The notes: generated from the sequence alone by a model not told the origin. 64,000 nt of DNA from Notospermus geniculatus (GCA_002633025.1 NMRB01000002.1:1192240-1256239); one strand, 5' to 3'; numbered from the stretch's first letter, positions 1 to 12,852 are shown. A program made the numbers and translations.

Positions 1-1329
1 ATTATACTGCTGGAACCATTGAGACAAATGGTTTAACAATGGTGACCCTTATAGCCTAAGTGGAGTCAGGACTTCAGGGTTCGGGTTTCATCCTGATATA
101 AATCTTGCTTCAATTCTCATTCAAAAAAGATTAACTGGCAATTCTAACATGTCTAAAAAAATTCGCAAAATCGCCAGCTCCGCGATAGACAGATGGTCCT
201 CGACTTCGTACTCCATAGCTGCAATCCAGGCATCAGCATAGTAGTTAAATGTCGAAGGAGTAAAACAGAAAAAACCATGGAAGCTGAACGTACCTGTTCA
301 TGTATGCACACCATCTGACTGAGTGCGGCGTAACATCAGCAGAAACGCCATGTTTCCTGTCAAAAATTATGTTCCTGGGGGTAAAATACCACCTCGACGA
401 ATAAGGGGCAGAGCGTGTGGTTCTGTAACCCGAAGTGCATGGATTCGAAAGATGTAGGTCCTTCAAAAGCAGCGTGTGCATGCTCAAGGTGGACACTGCA
501 CCTCGCGGGTGAACATGCTGAGGGAAGCCAGAAAGGAAAGCTCTCTGATACGAACACAAGATGTTACCTTTGGCATGTTTGGCTACAAAATCCCACACGA
601 CTCTCCATCATGAAGGTACACTAGAATGTCGGCGAACTTTTCGCCTTCGACAGAAGCCAGAAGTTACTGTCAAACTTGAAAACAACCAAAACCTAAGGTG
701 CTGCAGTACATAGACAACAATCAGCCAAGCCGAATTCCAGCATGGCAAAATTCTCACCTATATGCTACGGGGCGACAGCTAATACCAGTAATGTTTTGGA
801 CATAACACTAACCAGTTACCTCCGCTGAAATCCAGTTTTCAGGCTAAACATTAATGAGAAAAGCAGCTTTAGTTAGCGTGTCATCGTGCAAAGCAAACAG
901 GAGAGATACAAACTGTCAATGTCAATAGGTGAAACCTTACAACCAATAGTGACAATCACCCCAGAAAGCCGATGGAACTTACGGTGTAAGCAAAACAGAT
1001 TGGCTAATACAGCACTGTTGAGTAATAGGCTTCCGATATTGGTGACATTGAGCCTTTCTGACATGCTTGGGGATGTTGTGTGGTAGGAGCATCAGTAACG
1101 AAGCCAAGGGAAGAAGCAACCTTCTGTTCCCTAGTTTTCCTTGCATGCTGTATTCTTCATCACACTGCAGAGAAGGCCTACATGTATGACATCTTATCAA
1201 GTCCTGGGTGAAAAAAGGAGACGAGCAATTAGTGGTCTTACAGTTGGTGTTGAAGACGAAAGTTCCAGTTCTTCATGGGTGCAGATAAGGTAGGCTACAT
1301 GTGAGGAGTGGACGTGTATGAACTGTAAA
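1..1329. other. No recognisable gene
   Basis: I see no gene I can support here. On the minus strand between about 245 and 600 there are overlapping open frames of 117 and 65 codons, but they match no family I know and have no convincing exon partners. The segment ends at the outer arm of the foldback repeat that follows. Confidence 0.5.
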
Positions 1330-2265
1330 GTCCAAACTTATGTACAGCCATGGACGTAAATTTTTCTACCCCTGATACCTTGAATATTTCAATAAACACT
1401 TGGCTAATTTCAACACGGTTTTTCCACATGAAAGTACATCTTGTTGGTCATATTTCTGCATCAGAATTTTGGAAATGTTGTAATTATGTAATAGCTCATC
1501 AGAAGAAAGCTTCAAAATGAACATTTTTATTATGTAACTTTTTTGTGATTTTTGTTGCAGTTTTGATAGACTGAAACTTTCCGAGGATTTGGAGTTTTGT
1601 TTTATCAAGATATGTCGAGTGGTTGCCGAGATATTTGAGATTATCAAAATTTTGAAAATTTGAGATTTTCGTGCTTTTCAGGAAATTTTGATGCCATTAG
1701 ATAAATCTAACCTCAGAATATGGGTTTACAAAATTTTGGAACTTTTTGCGTTAACTGTGGGCAGAGATATTCATATTTTTCAGTACATGTATATCAAAAT
1801 GTTGATACATGTATTTTGAAAGACATGCTTTAACTTCTAACCAGTTCACGCTAATAGTTCCAAAACTTCCTATTCCTACGTTTTTAGGTGAGCTCTGTCT
1901 ACTAATATCAAAATGTTGTGAAAAATTGCAAATTTTCAAATTATCGAAATTTTGATAATCTCAAATAGCTCAGCAACCACTCAACAGATTTTGATGAAAC
2001 ACAGCTCAAAATCCTTCGAAGGTTATACTCTATCAAAACTGTAACAAAAGTCACGAAAACATTACGTAATAAAAATGTTGATTTTTAGGGTTTTTCTGAT
2101 GAGCTATTTAATACACAATTACGATATTACCAAATTTCCAAAATTTTGATGCAGAAATATGACCAAGAAGATACACTTTCATGTGGAACAAACCGTGTTA
2201 AAATTGATCCAGTAGTATTTGAAATACTCAAGGTATCAGGTGTAGATAAACTTATGTGAATGGAT
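1330..2265. repeat. Foldback element, ~0.94 kb near-palindrome
   Basis: The left part (about 1330-1680) reappears as its reverse complement at about 1920-2265. Matching stretches include CCTGATACCTTGA, GGTCATATTTCTGCATCA, TAGCTCATCAGAA and TTTGAGATTATCAAAAT with their complements in the same relative order. The middle is also loosely symmetrical and centres near 1795 on ACATGTATATCAA facing TTGATACATGT. There is no transposase-like reading frame. This is the structure of a non-autonomous foldback DNA transposon. I could not define a target-site duplication. Confidence 0.8.
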
Positions 2266-3378
2266 GTACATGTACATGTATTGTAAAGACTTAAAAGAGT
2301 GCCAGTGTTTGCGCTGTAAAATCCGACGGTATCGAGTAGTCAAATCCAGGGATGAGAAGATCGGCTTTGATGACTAGACCACCACGGCAAGGGAAGATAT
2401 GATCAGACAGAAGATACAGAATGTCGTTCTGTTGCATAACTACACGACAAAGGTTCGCAGATGTTACAAATAACAAGATGTACAATACAGCTTAGCTGTT
2501 CATTGTTCGTACCGTTACGTCTGAAGATTCGTGAAGATGTTGCTGATACCATGCAGTGACCAATCACATCAAGAAAGGGTCTATCTAGCCAGAATTCTTT
2601 CAGGATGCGGTAATACCGTCTTGTGAATCTCTCAAAAAGGACGGATCCTTTATAAAGATGATGGTAACAGCAATGCGACACGCTTTATTCATGTTATTTG
2701 GCTGAAAAAAAAACAAAATAGAAGAGACATGCATCACTAACTGGAATATAATGTGGAATAATTGCAGAAAAAAAATGAAAAAAGAACTGATAGAAGATAA
2801 AACTCGTTTGCTGAATAAGAGAAGGTTTTATGGTCATTTTAACAAAAATTTGGTAACTCAGAGTAATTATGTGATCATCGTGGTGGTGTTCTATAATCCC
2901 TGGCCAAAAAGAGGGGCAAATAAAGAACAAAGAGGGAAGGGCCACCCAAAGATGTAAAAAAACCCCGCCTGGCTTGATCGAGATAAACCGTACAAAATTC
3001 AGCGAGGCCCCGATCCTGATATGAGCGATATGTCACGATTTTCATGCAATACGAGTCCAATCCCTACAAATTTCGGACGGGGGCGTATCCTTAATCTTGG
3101 ATATCCTGCCTGCGTTACAAGCATCCCAAGAAAAGTGGCAGTCATTTTCGACCTAGAAAATCTACTGGAATTGTCATATGAAAAGTATGATCATAATACT
3201 CTCCATCTTCATCAAACAATGCCGCAAGAAGCTCGATGAAACAGATACTCTAATAAGAAGTCTAAAATCAAAACAGAAGGAAATTGGGTTCCTTTAACTG
3301 CCATAACAACATTAACTCAAGTTTTGACCGATGCAATTGGTATTAAGTGGCAGGAGAAACTGATATGATATGGACCCC
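2248..3378. repeat. Tandem duplicate block, copy 1
   Basis: This block starts AAACTTATGTGAATGG and ends GATATGATATGGACCCC. It is repeated almost base for base at 3380-4609, and the copies touch at a single N (3379). Copy 1 differs by several small deletions that break the frame open in copy 2, for example six bases missing after AAGAAAGGG and two bases missing in the GATGCGGTAAAATACC region. It also lacks the 83-bp insertion of copy 2. This may be a genuine local duplication, or two haplotypes placed side by side. Confidence 0.9.
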
Positions 3379-3655
3379 NAAACTTATGTGAATGGCTGTA
3401 CATGTATACTTAAAAGAGTCCCAGTGTTTGAGCTGTAAAATCCGACGGTATCGAGTAGTCAAATCCAGGGATGAGAAGATCGGCTTTGATGACTAGACCA
3501 CCACGGCAAAGGAAGATATGATCAGACAGAAGATACAGATCGTCGTTCTGTTGCATAACTACACGACAAAGGTTCGCAGATGTTACAAATAACAAGATGT
3601 ACAACACAGCTTAGCTGTTCATTGTTCGTACCGTTACGTCTGAAGATTCGTGAAG

Positions 3656-4090
3656 ATGTTGCTGATACCAAGCAGTGACCAATCACATCAAGAAAGGGTA
3701 GACCTCTATCTAGCCAGAATTCTTTCAGGATGCGGTAAAATACCGTTTTGTGAATCTCTCAAAAAGGACGGAATACAACTCCTTTATAAAGATGATGGTA
3801 ACAGCAATGCGACACGCTTTATTCATGCTATTTGGCTGAAAGAAAACAAAATAGACGAGACATGCATCACTAACTGGAATATAATGTGGAATAATTGCAG
3901 AAAAAAAATGAAACAAGAACTGATAGAAGATAAAACTCGTTTGCTGAATAAGAGAAGGTTTTATGGTCATTTTAACAAAAATTTGGTAACTCAGAGTAAT
4001 TATGTGATCATCGTGGTGGTGTTCTATAATCCCTGGCCAAAAAGAGGGGCAAATAAAGAACAAAGAGGGAAGGGCCACCCAAAGATGTAA
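3656..4090 (+). CDS. Unrecognised 144-codon open frame
   Basis: An ATG at 3656 opens a 144-residue frame rich in charged residues (Lys, Asp, Asn, Arg), including a run around WNNCRKKMKQELIED. I do not recognise the family. The same region in copy 1 of the duplicate is frameshifted. A further short frame at 4246-4470 is also duplicated. It could be one exon or pseudogene fragment of a larger gene, or a chance frame. No splice partners, promoter or poly(A) signal could be assigned. Confidence 0.2.
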   Translation: MLLIPSSDQSHQERVDLYLARILSGCGKIPFCESLKKDGIQLLYKDDGNSNATRFIHAIWLKENKIDETCITNWNIMWNNCRKKMKQELIEDKTRLLNKRRFYGHFNKNLVTQSNYVIIVVVFYNPWPKRGANKEQRGKGHPKM

Positions 4091-4160
4091 AAAACCCGCC
4101 TGGCTTGATCGAGATAAACCGTACAAAATTCAGCGAGGCCCCGATCCTGATATATGAGCG

Positions 4161-4243
4161 GCTAATAATGCATCCTGCCTCAGCCCCGGATATTTATTTT
4201 CTCTGTATTTTTATTTGAAATGGAGAATAAAATCTATCTATCT
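4161..4243 (+). mobile_element. Retrotransposon 3' tail, 83 bp
   Basis: The insertion is present only in copy 2 of the duplicate. It ends GAGAATAAAATC followed by TATC-type tetranucleotide repeats and is flanked by the 9-bp direct repeat ATATGAGCG (4152-4160 and 4244-4252). Copy 1 shows the empty site with a single ATATGAGCG. A 5'-truncated fragment with a short simple-repeat 3' tail and a target-site duplication is typical of non-LTR retrotransposon insertion. The clade cannot be named from 83 bp. Confidence 0.75.
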
Positions 4244-4609
4244 ATATGAGCGATATGTCACGATTTTCATGCAATATAACGAGTCCAATCCCTACAAATT
4301 TCGGAAGGGGGCGTATCCTTAATCTTGGATATCCTGCCTGCGTTACAAGCATCCCAAGAAAAGTGGCAGTCATGATTTTCGACCTAGAAAATCTACTGGA
4401 ATTGTCATATGAAAAGTATGATCATAATACTCTCCATCTTCATCAAACAATGCCGCAAGAAGCTCGATGAAACAGATACTCTAATAAGAAGTCTAAAATC
4501 AAAACAGAAGGAAATTGGGTTCCTTTAACTGCCATAACAACATTAACTCAAGTTTTGACCGATGCAATTGGTATTAAGTGGCAGGAGAAACTGATATGAT
4601 ATGGACCCC

Positions 4610-7600
4610 ATAATCAAGGTAATCGCAGATCTCCTTATGCAAACCCTGGTAGACTAAGTTCCCAACTTTTTAAATCGGAAACAACGGATATGTGGGCTGA
4701 CACGGACCATTTTTGCCTCAAAAGAAGTCAATTCACAGTGTCATTGGATACTTTGGAGATGAACAGCCTAATCCCTGGCTTTCAAGAACTGGCACATGCA
4801 ATTAAGACAAGACAACGCTCATTACGTTAGCCGACTAGCAGAAATTTTCCCGCTGGGTAATTACACGATCCGCAAATCTTTAATCGCAAAATTATAGCCT
4901 TTAAATATCACTGTGAAATATCTCCTTTTAATCTTAGAAATTTGTGATGTTGGCGATTGAATGCCGCACAGTCCAAGGGCATTGTTTTTCAACATGGCTG
5001 CCCTAATGTGAACTGACAAATCCAATTTTGCTGGCTCCAGTCTCCATGAGCTATTCACATGTTAAAGTGACGAACTGAAGAAACTTTCTCTGTCACAGCA
5101 TCTGCCAACAGACAAAGAATTCCCCATGACCTGGGAGTCTAACACGCGGGGTTCTATTTTTATTGACGAAGGTGGCAAGCACAGCGGAGATGGGGCCAGC
5201 AACGATCAGATCAGAAAAGCCCGTAGGCATGGTAGGATTTGAAAGAAAAGTCTGATCGTTAGATAGAGAATCCCAAAATGCCACTAAGCGAGCTCTGATT
5301 CGAGTCTGCTAACATTGAGAGCGGTAACGAAGGAAGAGAAAGTGTTTCGCGAGTACCAAAACTGATCAAAGAAACAGATGAATATGACGAGATCTTCCAC
5401 CACCAGCCAACTCTGTTGTAAATGCAGTTTTCATGTTCGAACCACTTTGAACAGAATCACCTGCCAAATTAAAAGAAACGTTGCGGTGCTTCGAAGCTCT
5501 CGTGACAGTCTGATCAGCCGAGGCATCATTATTGGTTTTCTTTACCATCCTCATGTGGCAAAGAAAATGCCGTATTTGATTTGTCAAACCCGAAGAGGCG
5601 GGCAAAGAAAGACTTTGCGTGTTACCTCACCGAGCCTTGCCGATTGAAAATGTCGCTCTGCGTTAGCATGACAACAAATCTCCTTAAACTTTCCTCTTTT
5701 CTACAGTAAATGAAGTCACTTTAGTTCGCCATCCGACTGCAAGGGGCAATCATTTCCAAAATTTGCTTGGAGGGATGTTTTGGATGTCTTTAACAATGTG
5801 AGGTACCGATAATCAGACGTGATTTAAGGCTAATTTGTTTCCTTCTGCTCCCAAAGCTAATCATTCAGTCATAAAACAAACATCATGGAATATCCTAATG
5901 GTGCCAAACTAGCGCTAAGCGGCTACCGCATAGCTACGACTCAAAGTGATATCCCAAACAAGCCTCATCAACTAGCGACGCTGATGTGCAGGCCATCACA
6001 TGAAATGCTACACCAGCAACAGCTATCATGCCATCTCTTTAGTCGGCCAATCAGATCGATCGATTATAGACATGTGACCTTAGCGCTATCGTTGACTCAA
6101 TGATGATACCCTTTGGGCAAGAAACCAAACCTAGGACGTCAATGAAGCTGATTTGATTTGCGATGGTGCAGTTAGGAAACGGGTTTTATCTCAGGGAAGT
6201 AGACATAATATTTTTGGGGCCGTCGATTTAGTGAGATTGAAAAATAACACACATCCTGTCCAGCGTTGCCTGGTATCTTTAACTGTGGACACTGAAAGTA
6301 GCAAGGGGTCTTGAAAGTCATCGCAGGGAACAAATGACTTAAAAAATGTGCCTGCCAAACATTACTGCTGCCAAAGAACATGACCAGGAAATTGATATGT
6401 CAGTTGAAATTGATGGGGAACTGTATCAGGACACTAAGTAATAATATTAGTATAAGCCATGGCCCATCAAATGAATCAGAGACGATCTCCCATTAATCCA
6501 GCAAGCAGACCGTGGAATAAAATCACTTCAGTCCTAATCATAATTGTTTTCTTTATCTATCGGCGCTGATAGTTGTCTAAATCACAGTGATGTGACCCTG
6601 CCAATTGAGACCTTAACAAGCGGAGAAAATTGCAATAATAAGTTAAATCATAGAACAGCCTACGGTCATGACGGTGTAATGGATGATATCGCACTGACGA
6701 TGACCAGCGGACGCCTATTTGCTCGATTTCTCTTGATCATTCCTGACGCTAATGGAACTTTGCTTATGAAATCTGCAATTCGTTTTCTGTTCTCCTAATT
6801 AGGCACACGCAATAGGTGCCTTTGTCTTGACAAGAAACGCATGAAATGCTGAGAAATATTGTGTGTTTTTCCAAAATAATGATGCAAATTGTTTAACAAC
6901 TGCTTTAACCATACATTAACACACCAGGCAAGAAATGAATCCACGTTGAAGAGGGAAAGCCATGTACTCATACGACTATGTTTGAGTAGGTGTATACGCC
7001 ATGTTCTTCAAACATGTCAAAGAAAGCTTCAACGTTCCATTAAAGTTTCAACACGCTTTCAAACACTGGGTGATATGATCTGAAACAAAGGTCGAATCAT
7101 TTCACCTTCATTTATTTTTCATTGTTATGGATCTTAGAAATCGAAAATGTCAAGTAGATGGAGCAAGAAGTCAAGGTGTTTAATATTATAGATTGATACT
7201 GCTTGACACTGCCCAAAACTGTATCAAAAGGACAGCCCTTTGTCTGACAATATCCGATTTGAATATGAATTCAGGAATGAAGTTTGTCAAGAACAAATGC
7301 TGTATGTTCTTATAATATTTTAGTTATGAGATTAGTTTAGCCGCTATAGTTCAAGAACCTCCACAAGAAGGTTGGACCTTTAATCAACAAAAGATTGTAG
7401 ATAACCGCGGTAAATAATGCACTATCGCTGGAACTTTACGACAATGCCAAAACCAATCAGACTCATCAAGATTCGATCGCATTCATGCATGAAAGATTCA
7501 TGAAGAGCGTGACCTGAGATTGTTAGATGTGGTGTTGCCCTTTGCCTGAATGTGGAAAATCGTGAAATATTAACAAGTTTGCTTGGTTGTTTTCACTTCT

Positions 7601-10337
7601 AATTTGACACCACGAACACATTCGGGGTGAATCCAAGGAACGGTCTGGACGTGGGAGCCAGTCCATTGGGATTACACTTTTATCTTCAGTCGCTGAACGG
7701 AAGCTATGTGGCAGGTTAAAAGGTGTGTGGAGCTCCTGTGTGAATTTTTCATGAAGGAACTGTCAAACATAGGTCTGATATTGTAACTTAATTAGCCAAA
7801 TTGTTGGGGTATTGTTTGTGTCAATGAAGAAGCTGCCATATTCAGTTTGTGTTTCTGACCTCATAACCACCAAGAACCAATGTCGCAGCCATTATTACGA
7901 ATTGTAACTTGAATGTCATCATGACAGATAAACCATACAATGAACCATAGTCAGAGAGAGGCAGCTATACGTAGAGTGCAGTGAACATGGTGAAAGGCTG
8001 AAAGTAAATTCATGAAAATAAACCGGATAAGAACGCTTAAATCACCTTTGTTTTTCCAGACTCCTCAAAGAATTCGAGTGAAGAAAACAGTGGAAGAAGA
8101 GGAAAAACTGTGTGTTCAGAAGAACCTAACATAATGCACTTTAGATCTGCAGAGATAACAACAGCCAAGAACCCCATTCAACATTGGTGACAGCAACGAA
8201 CATGACGAAGTTAAATTCAAAATTAGAATTCCATAAATCTCATTGAAATAAACACAACAGATGGGACGTGGACATGATGGGGATCATTGATTGGCGAATC
8301 TTTACACCTTGGTGAACCTCTGACCCATAAAACAGGCACATCCATAACGGATTAAGAGACTGCTGACATAAACCAGGCAATGGCTTTCATGATGCCAATC
8401 CTATGTCCAAACAACATTAATTGTCATCCTTATTCATTAGGAAGAGCAATAGTTCAGGAACAAGTCTCGCTCAAAGCAAGTCGAAAATGGAAAATGCTCC
8501 CGAGGTAAAGAAATTTCAAAGGATGCGGGGTGCGAGGGCAAGTGATAATCAGAAAACTTGCAGTCAAATAAGCAGAAGCTGCGAGAACCTTTAGTTACGA
8601 GATATACAGACTGTGTAGAACAACCACAGCTACTCGACAAATCTCCAAAACGTGAAGGATACCCTGGCATAGAAGACAGTTGGCCCATATCACGCATACA
8701 CCGGAGGATTATGACATGGGCAAGACTATCGTGCCTGGCGTTTCTGGAAAAGCAGCTCTATAATTCTAATCGTGTGTGATTTGGTCTTATTACTCAACCA
8801 TAAACTCCTGTGATTTAGAATCATTTATTCATCAATGCTTCTTTATGATATCATCAACATCATCAGGAAATAACGACGGCTCCGAGATAATCATCGAGCG
8901 ATTCTCGTCAGAATCCTGGGTGACCAATTAGCAGTGGAGGTGATTGATGAGGTAGATAGTATCTCATTGCTCATCGTGACTCTGCCGTGACATCACTGAC
9001 GGTGATCGACATTGAACAATGAAACAAAAGATTTGACGAAGAGGAAATAATTGACAAGTCGTCAAAAATAGCAAATGGTGTGATTTTCAGGAACTGTTTA
9101 GGTGTCCTTGATGCTTGGCAGCTGGCATAGATTCAAAGGGAGAAGCGCCGAACTTCCTTCTTCAGTATCGTCTTCATCAAGGAAGTGCACGAACAAAATT
9201 ACAAATTCCCCGAAGCACAAATTAAAATAAAGCATAGAATTATTGCATCAAAACTATTAGTATTAGATTATGTACCAATTTCGATAAGCAATCCCACCTA
9301 CGCCAGCGACTTGACGCAAATTGATAATTTGCGCAATGTACAAAGGTTTCAGCACAGCAGAAAAACAAAACCAGTTTACATTAATTTCAGCGTGTTAAAA
9401 ATTTTAATTTGACATGGCACTCAGAATGACGCCTGGCACTGACGTCACAAACGGTATTTATTTTTCGAAAGTACCAGTTGGTATTTTTCCAATTGACCAA
9501 ATATCGTCGCTTTGGTCTTGGGATGTTTCATCCATGGGAAAGAACTCACTGAACTAATAATGGTTGACATGTGTGCATACAATAGAACATTGAATTTTTT
9601 TTACAAATCAAGGAATGTGGTGAACTAGGCCTACTTTTTTTTAATGTTGGTGAAAAATGGCCCCATAGAATTCGCAATTCGCAATGAATTCAAAATTATG
9701 CTGTGACCATGTCACATGTGGGCCTACAACAGTATGAATCGCTCAGTCCAGCATTAGCAATGGCAGTCAGTTATCACATATTTTGACTTGTAATTTTTAT
9801 TCTTTTGTCATGTCACATGTATTTATGAGTAAATGCCGAAGTTTTTATCTCAGGCAGTTATGTCTAAATATCATGACCATATTTTACATGCGTGCAGCAA
9901 GAATATAAAGGAAATGATCCATCCGATGGCAGAGGTAGGGTCTACAGCCTGGATCTGAACATTTACAAAAGCAGCAGTAAATGCTGTGAATTATTCATAC
10001 ACCTCCAATGGATGCCATTAAAATTACATGTACTTGATATATGTACATGAAGTAAATAACTTGCGTAACAACACCGTCGGATCTTCTTAACGACAGTAAT
10101 GCCACCTAATTTCAAGGGTCATAACCAAAGAAAGAGAAGCCATTGCAAGTCACTTCACCTATTACTCACCAGATGGCTGCACCTCCCAATTGCGAGTTCC
10201 AGTCAATGACATGATGATGTATGTTGCTAAAATAAGACAAGAGGAATTCATTTTAGGCTTTCTGTATATCACAGAGTGGAAAAAGCCATGTCTTTGTGCG
10301 GAAACATCATACATGTAATTGGAAATAAAAAAATGTG
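4610..10337. other. Long stretch without recognisable genes
   Basis: I see no recognisable gene, RNA gene or clear mobile element over about 5.7 kb. The open frames here (for example 5366-5605 minus, 5885-6103 plus, 8437-8697 minus) are under 90 codons, have no known motifs and lack matched splice sites. Distant regulatory DNA or old repeats could be present but cannot be identified from the bases alone. Confidence 0.5.
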
Positions 10338-10790
10338 CTATTCTGACCGGAAACTCACATTCATGAGGAACTTATGGGCATCTTCCAGAGCATCTTGCAA
10401 GTCTTGGTATGATGCATACTTCTTTGCTTCACTAATTTCAAGCCATTTATAGTCTTTATGTTCACGGGATAAGATCACTGAAGTGTCTGGATTGATCAAT
10501 TCTGCAAGCCAATACTCCACACGTTTCTCTTTGCCTCTAACTTGATAGCGAAGTGTGCTCTGAAACCCATCAATGATTTTGTAATCATCCCTTTTGAGCC
10601 CTGCTTCTTCTTTTGTCTCACGTATGGCAGTCTCCAGTTCTGTTTCACCAGGGTCAACATGGCCTTTTGGAGGAGTCCAGTGGTGCTCACCATATGATGT
10701 TTGCAGAAGAAGATACTCAATTTGTGGTACCGGTAATTGCCGGAAGATGATCAGGCCTGTGGCAACCAGACTCTTCATTTTATGTGCCAT
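10338..10790 (-). CDS. NUDT2: Bis(5'-nucleosyl)-tetraphosphatase (asymmetrical), Nudix
   Basis: This encodes 150 aa, close to the roughly 147 aa of vertebrate NUDT2. The family hydrolyses Ap4A to AMP and ATP in the cytoplasm. The Nudix box GX5EX7REUXEEXGU is complete: GHVDPGE begins it and RETKEEAGL ends it. The NUDT2-typical segments HHWTPPKGHV, YWLAELI and REHKDYKWL are present. I chose the ATG at 10790 (MAHKMKS) because it has A at -3 and G at +4. The frame stays open further 5' only through a TTTTCAG splice acceptor at about 10822, so the first coding exon follows a non-coding leader exon. The last codons contain AATGTGAGT, which could serve as a donor, but the frame closes normally at TAG (10338). 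The whole coding sequence lies in one exon. Confidence 0.93.
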   Translation of the reverse strand: MAHKMKSLVATGLIIFRQLPVPQIEYLLLQTSYGEHHWTPPKGHVDPGETELETAIRETKEEAGLKRDDYKIIDGFQSTLRYQVRGKEKRVEYWLAELINPDTSVILSREHKDYKWLEISEAKKYASYQDLQDALEDAHKFLMNVSFRSE

Positions 10791-10821
10791 ATTGAAACTC
10801 ACTTCTTCTACATTTGATGAA

Positions 10822-11763
10822 GCTGAAAATTGCAAATTGGAATTTGTGTATTTGCGGGGTATGATTGTTGCAAGTCACTTTTCAGATGGAAACATATACA
10901 ATGCCTATCTAGTGATAGGCATTGTTAGGATTTGGATTTGAAGAGAGGAACTTTGTTTTCCATCTCACTGACTGAGGACTTTCACTTTTCAGACGATGCT
11001 GCTGCAGTGCATAAAATTATGACCTATCAGACAGATACCTGGCAAGCGAAGCTGAGCTGAATCTGAATGTACCAATGCCAGATGGATCAGGACACCCAGA
11101 TCAATGACTTGGGCAGGGGATGAATAACAGAATAGATCTAAGCCACCAAGGCCTGTGCTAGGCAAAATAAAGTGGGAGTGATTGTGGGGAATGACATACT
11201 AGTGAATAGGAGCCCAGGAAGTCATTCTCGGCTTTAAATCATTTTGTGAGTAAGTCTGAATGAGGAAAAATAGATTTTGAAGCCTGAAAAAAGAAGCGCA
11301 CTTAAAAATGTGGAGACAGGCAAATTTGACCAGGCCCAGGAAGGAGGCCGGACCACGAGGATTAGTGTCCTGACCTGTGTGTGTGTGATATACAACAGGA
11401 AAAAGCAACAAAGTAGGACTAGACATAAGAGAGTTGCTGCTACGCCACGGCAGTCGCACGGGATTGGGATAGCAGTCACAGTCAGCAGCATGCAGTTTGT
11501 ACGCACGGGCATGTCGTGATCTGGAGACCTTGGACTTGGAGGAGTGGAGACATAGGCTAGGGCCTACGTTCATGATAGATCAGGCTAGACAGTAGATGCT
11601 CTTGTGCTTGGCATTCTCCCGGGCCCCGCACCACATGCTCGTTCCAATTTTCTCAGAAAAAGGCGCAATTTTCGACTGCACTGTTCGGGAAAAAAATTCC
11701 CGAAAAACACTTAAAATACCGGTAGGGGTACTTGAATGACTTTTCTCCTGAAAAATTCTTAAT
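10822..11763. other. NUDT2 upstream region
   Basis: This should hold the NUDT2 5' leader exon and promoter on the minus strand, but I cannot fix their positions. The open frames at 11199-11573 have no recognisable protein content. No other feature is evident. Confidence 0.4.
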
Positions 11764-12850
11764 GAAATGGTCCATGGACCATGTGCTCACTGGGTTGGAC
11801 ATAATACATGTAATAGTCTAATGACAGAGGCAGGTACATATCAGTTGAGCAATCTGGGTCAAGTCATTCCCAGGTAGGACTTTGATTATTTTTGGGTTAC
11901 GCCACCTGGCGGCCATATTGGATGTCCGATCGGGCCGAAACTTCACATGGACATAAAGGTCATCTGCAGGGGGCCACATATCACATTGGAGCGCTTTGGG
12001 TTAAGGCGTTCCTGAGTTACAGCACTTTGATGATTTTTGGGTTACGCCACCTGGTGGCCATGTTTGAAGTCAAATCAGGCCAAAATTTGACATGCATGTA
12101 AAGGTCATCTAGATGGAAGTAAATATCAAATTTGAGCACTCTGCGTCAAGCCGTTCCTGAGTAATAGCACTTACTTGATTTTCAGGTTGCGCCACCTGGC
12201 GGCCATACTGGATGTCAAATCGGGCCGAAACTTGGTATTTTTTAAGCTACCCCTCCAATGCACGTTTATGCAAGATATGAAGTCGCTCGGTGAAATAATG
12301 ACAAACTGTGGCAGGTTCGTCACTTTTTGTCGAACTTTGACCTCTGTGACCTTGAAAAGTAGGTCAAATCAAAAACCGGTTAATATATGTTATGTATCCT
12401 TATTAGCTACACCTATGATAAAAATTTGGAGATGATCTAGTCATTAGTTCAGAAGTTATTGCACTTTTTGTGTTTTTGGTTTCCGCCACCTGGTGGCCAA
12501 ACCGAGAGGAGAGTCGAATGGGACCGAAACTTGGTGCCGTGGGCCATCTGACCTAGGGGTATATATGTACCAAGTTTCAGACCAATAGCTCCAGTGGTTA
12601 CGAAACGTGCCCTGCTAACGGAACACGACGACGGCCGACGGACGCTGCACCATTGTAATAGCTCACCCAATGAGCTAAAAAGGGGGTCAAAAGGTTCTCT
12701 TCTCGAAATGAAATGGTCCATGGACCATGTGCTCACCTGGGTGAACGTACCAGAAAAACAAATGACAAATGTTAAATCGAAATGTTCCAGGGTCATGTAT
12801 CCTCATTAGATGCACCTGATAAAAATTTGGAGACAATCCAGTTACAGTTC
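11764..12850. repeat. Tandem GCCACCTGGTGGCC-bearing repeat array
   Basis: Units of about 145 bp each carry the near-palindrome GCCACCTGG(T/C)GGCC near the start, followed by 'GTCAAATCGGGCCGAAACTT' and 'GTCATCTGACCTAGGGG'-type stretches. The motif recurs near 11905, 12046, 12191 and 12486 here, and again near 13260, 15450, 16060 and 16365. The perfect 16-bp palindrome ATGGTCCATGGACCAT occurs at about 11768, 12714 and 14254, apparently marking unit edges. The array is interrupted downstream by two inserted elements. It is non-coding and probably a satellite-like or non-autonomous transposon family. Confidence 0.8.
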
Positions 12851-12852
12851 AG

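Larger units (their letters stand above)
3380..4609. repeat. Tandem duplicate block, copy 2
   Basis: This is the second copy of the block at 2248-3378. It is longer by about 99 bp, mostly because of an 83-bp insertion at 4161-4243. It contains an intact 144-codon frame that is disrupted in copy 1. After the shared end GATATGGACCCC the sequence continues into unique DNA (ATAATCAAGG), whereas copy 1 stops at the N. Confidence 0.9.

Noticed and set aside
245-624. Overlapping open frames on both strands
   Set aside because: Short, unrecognisable and present on both strands at once, as expected by chance.
10791-10835. Upstream extension of the NUDT2 N-terminus
   Set aside because: The apparent start is a TTG and the stretch contains a TTTTCAG splice acceptor. 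The ATG at 10790 has a strong context and gives the family's normal length.
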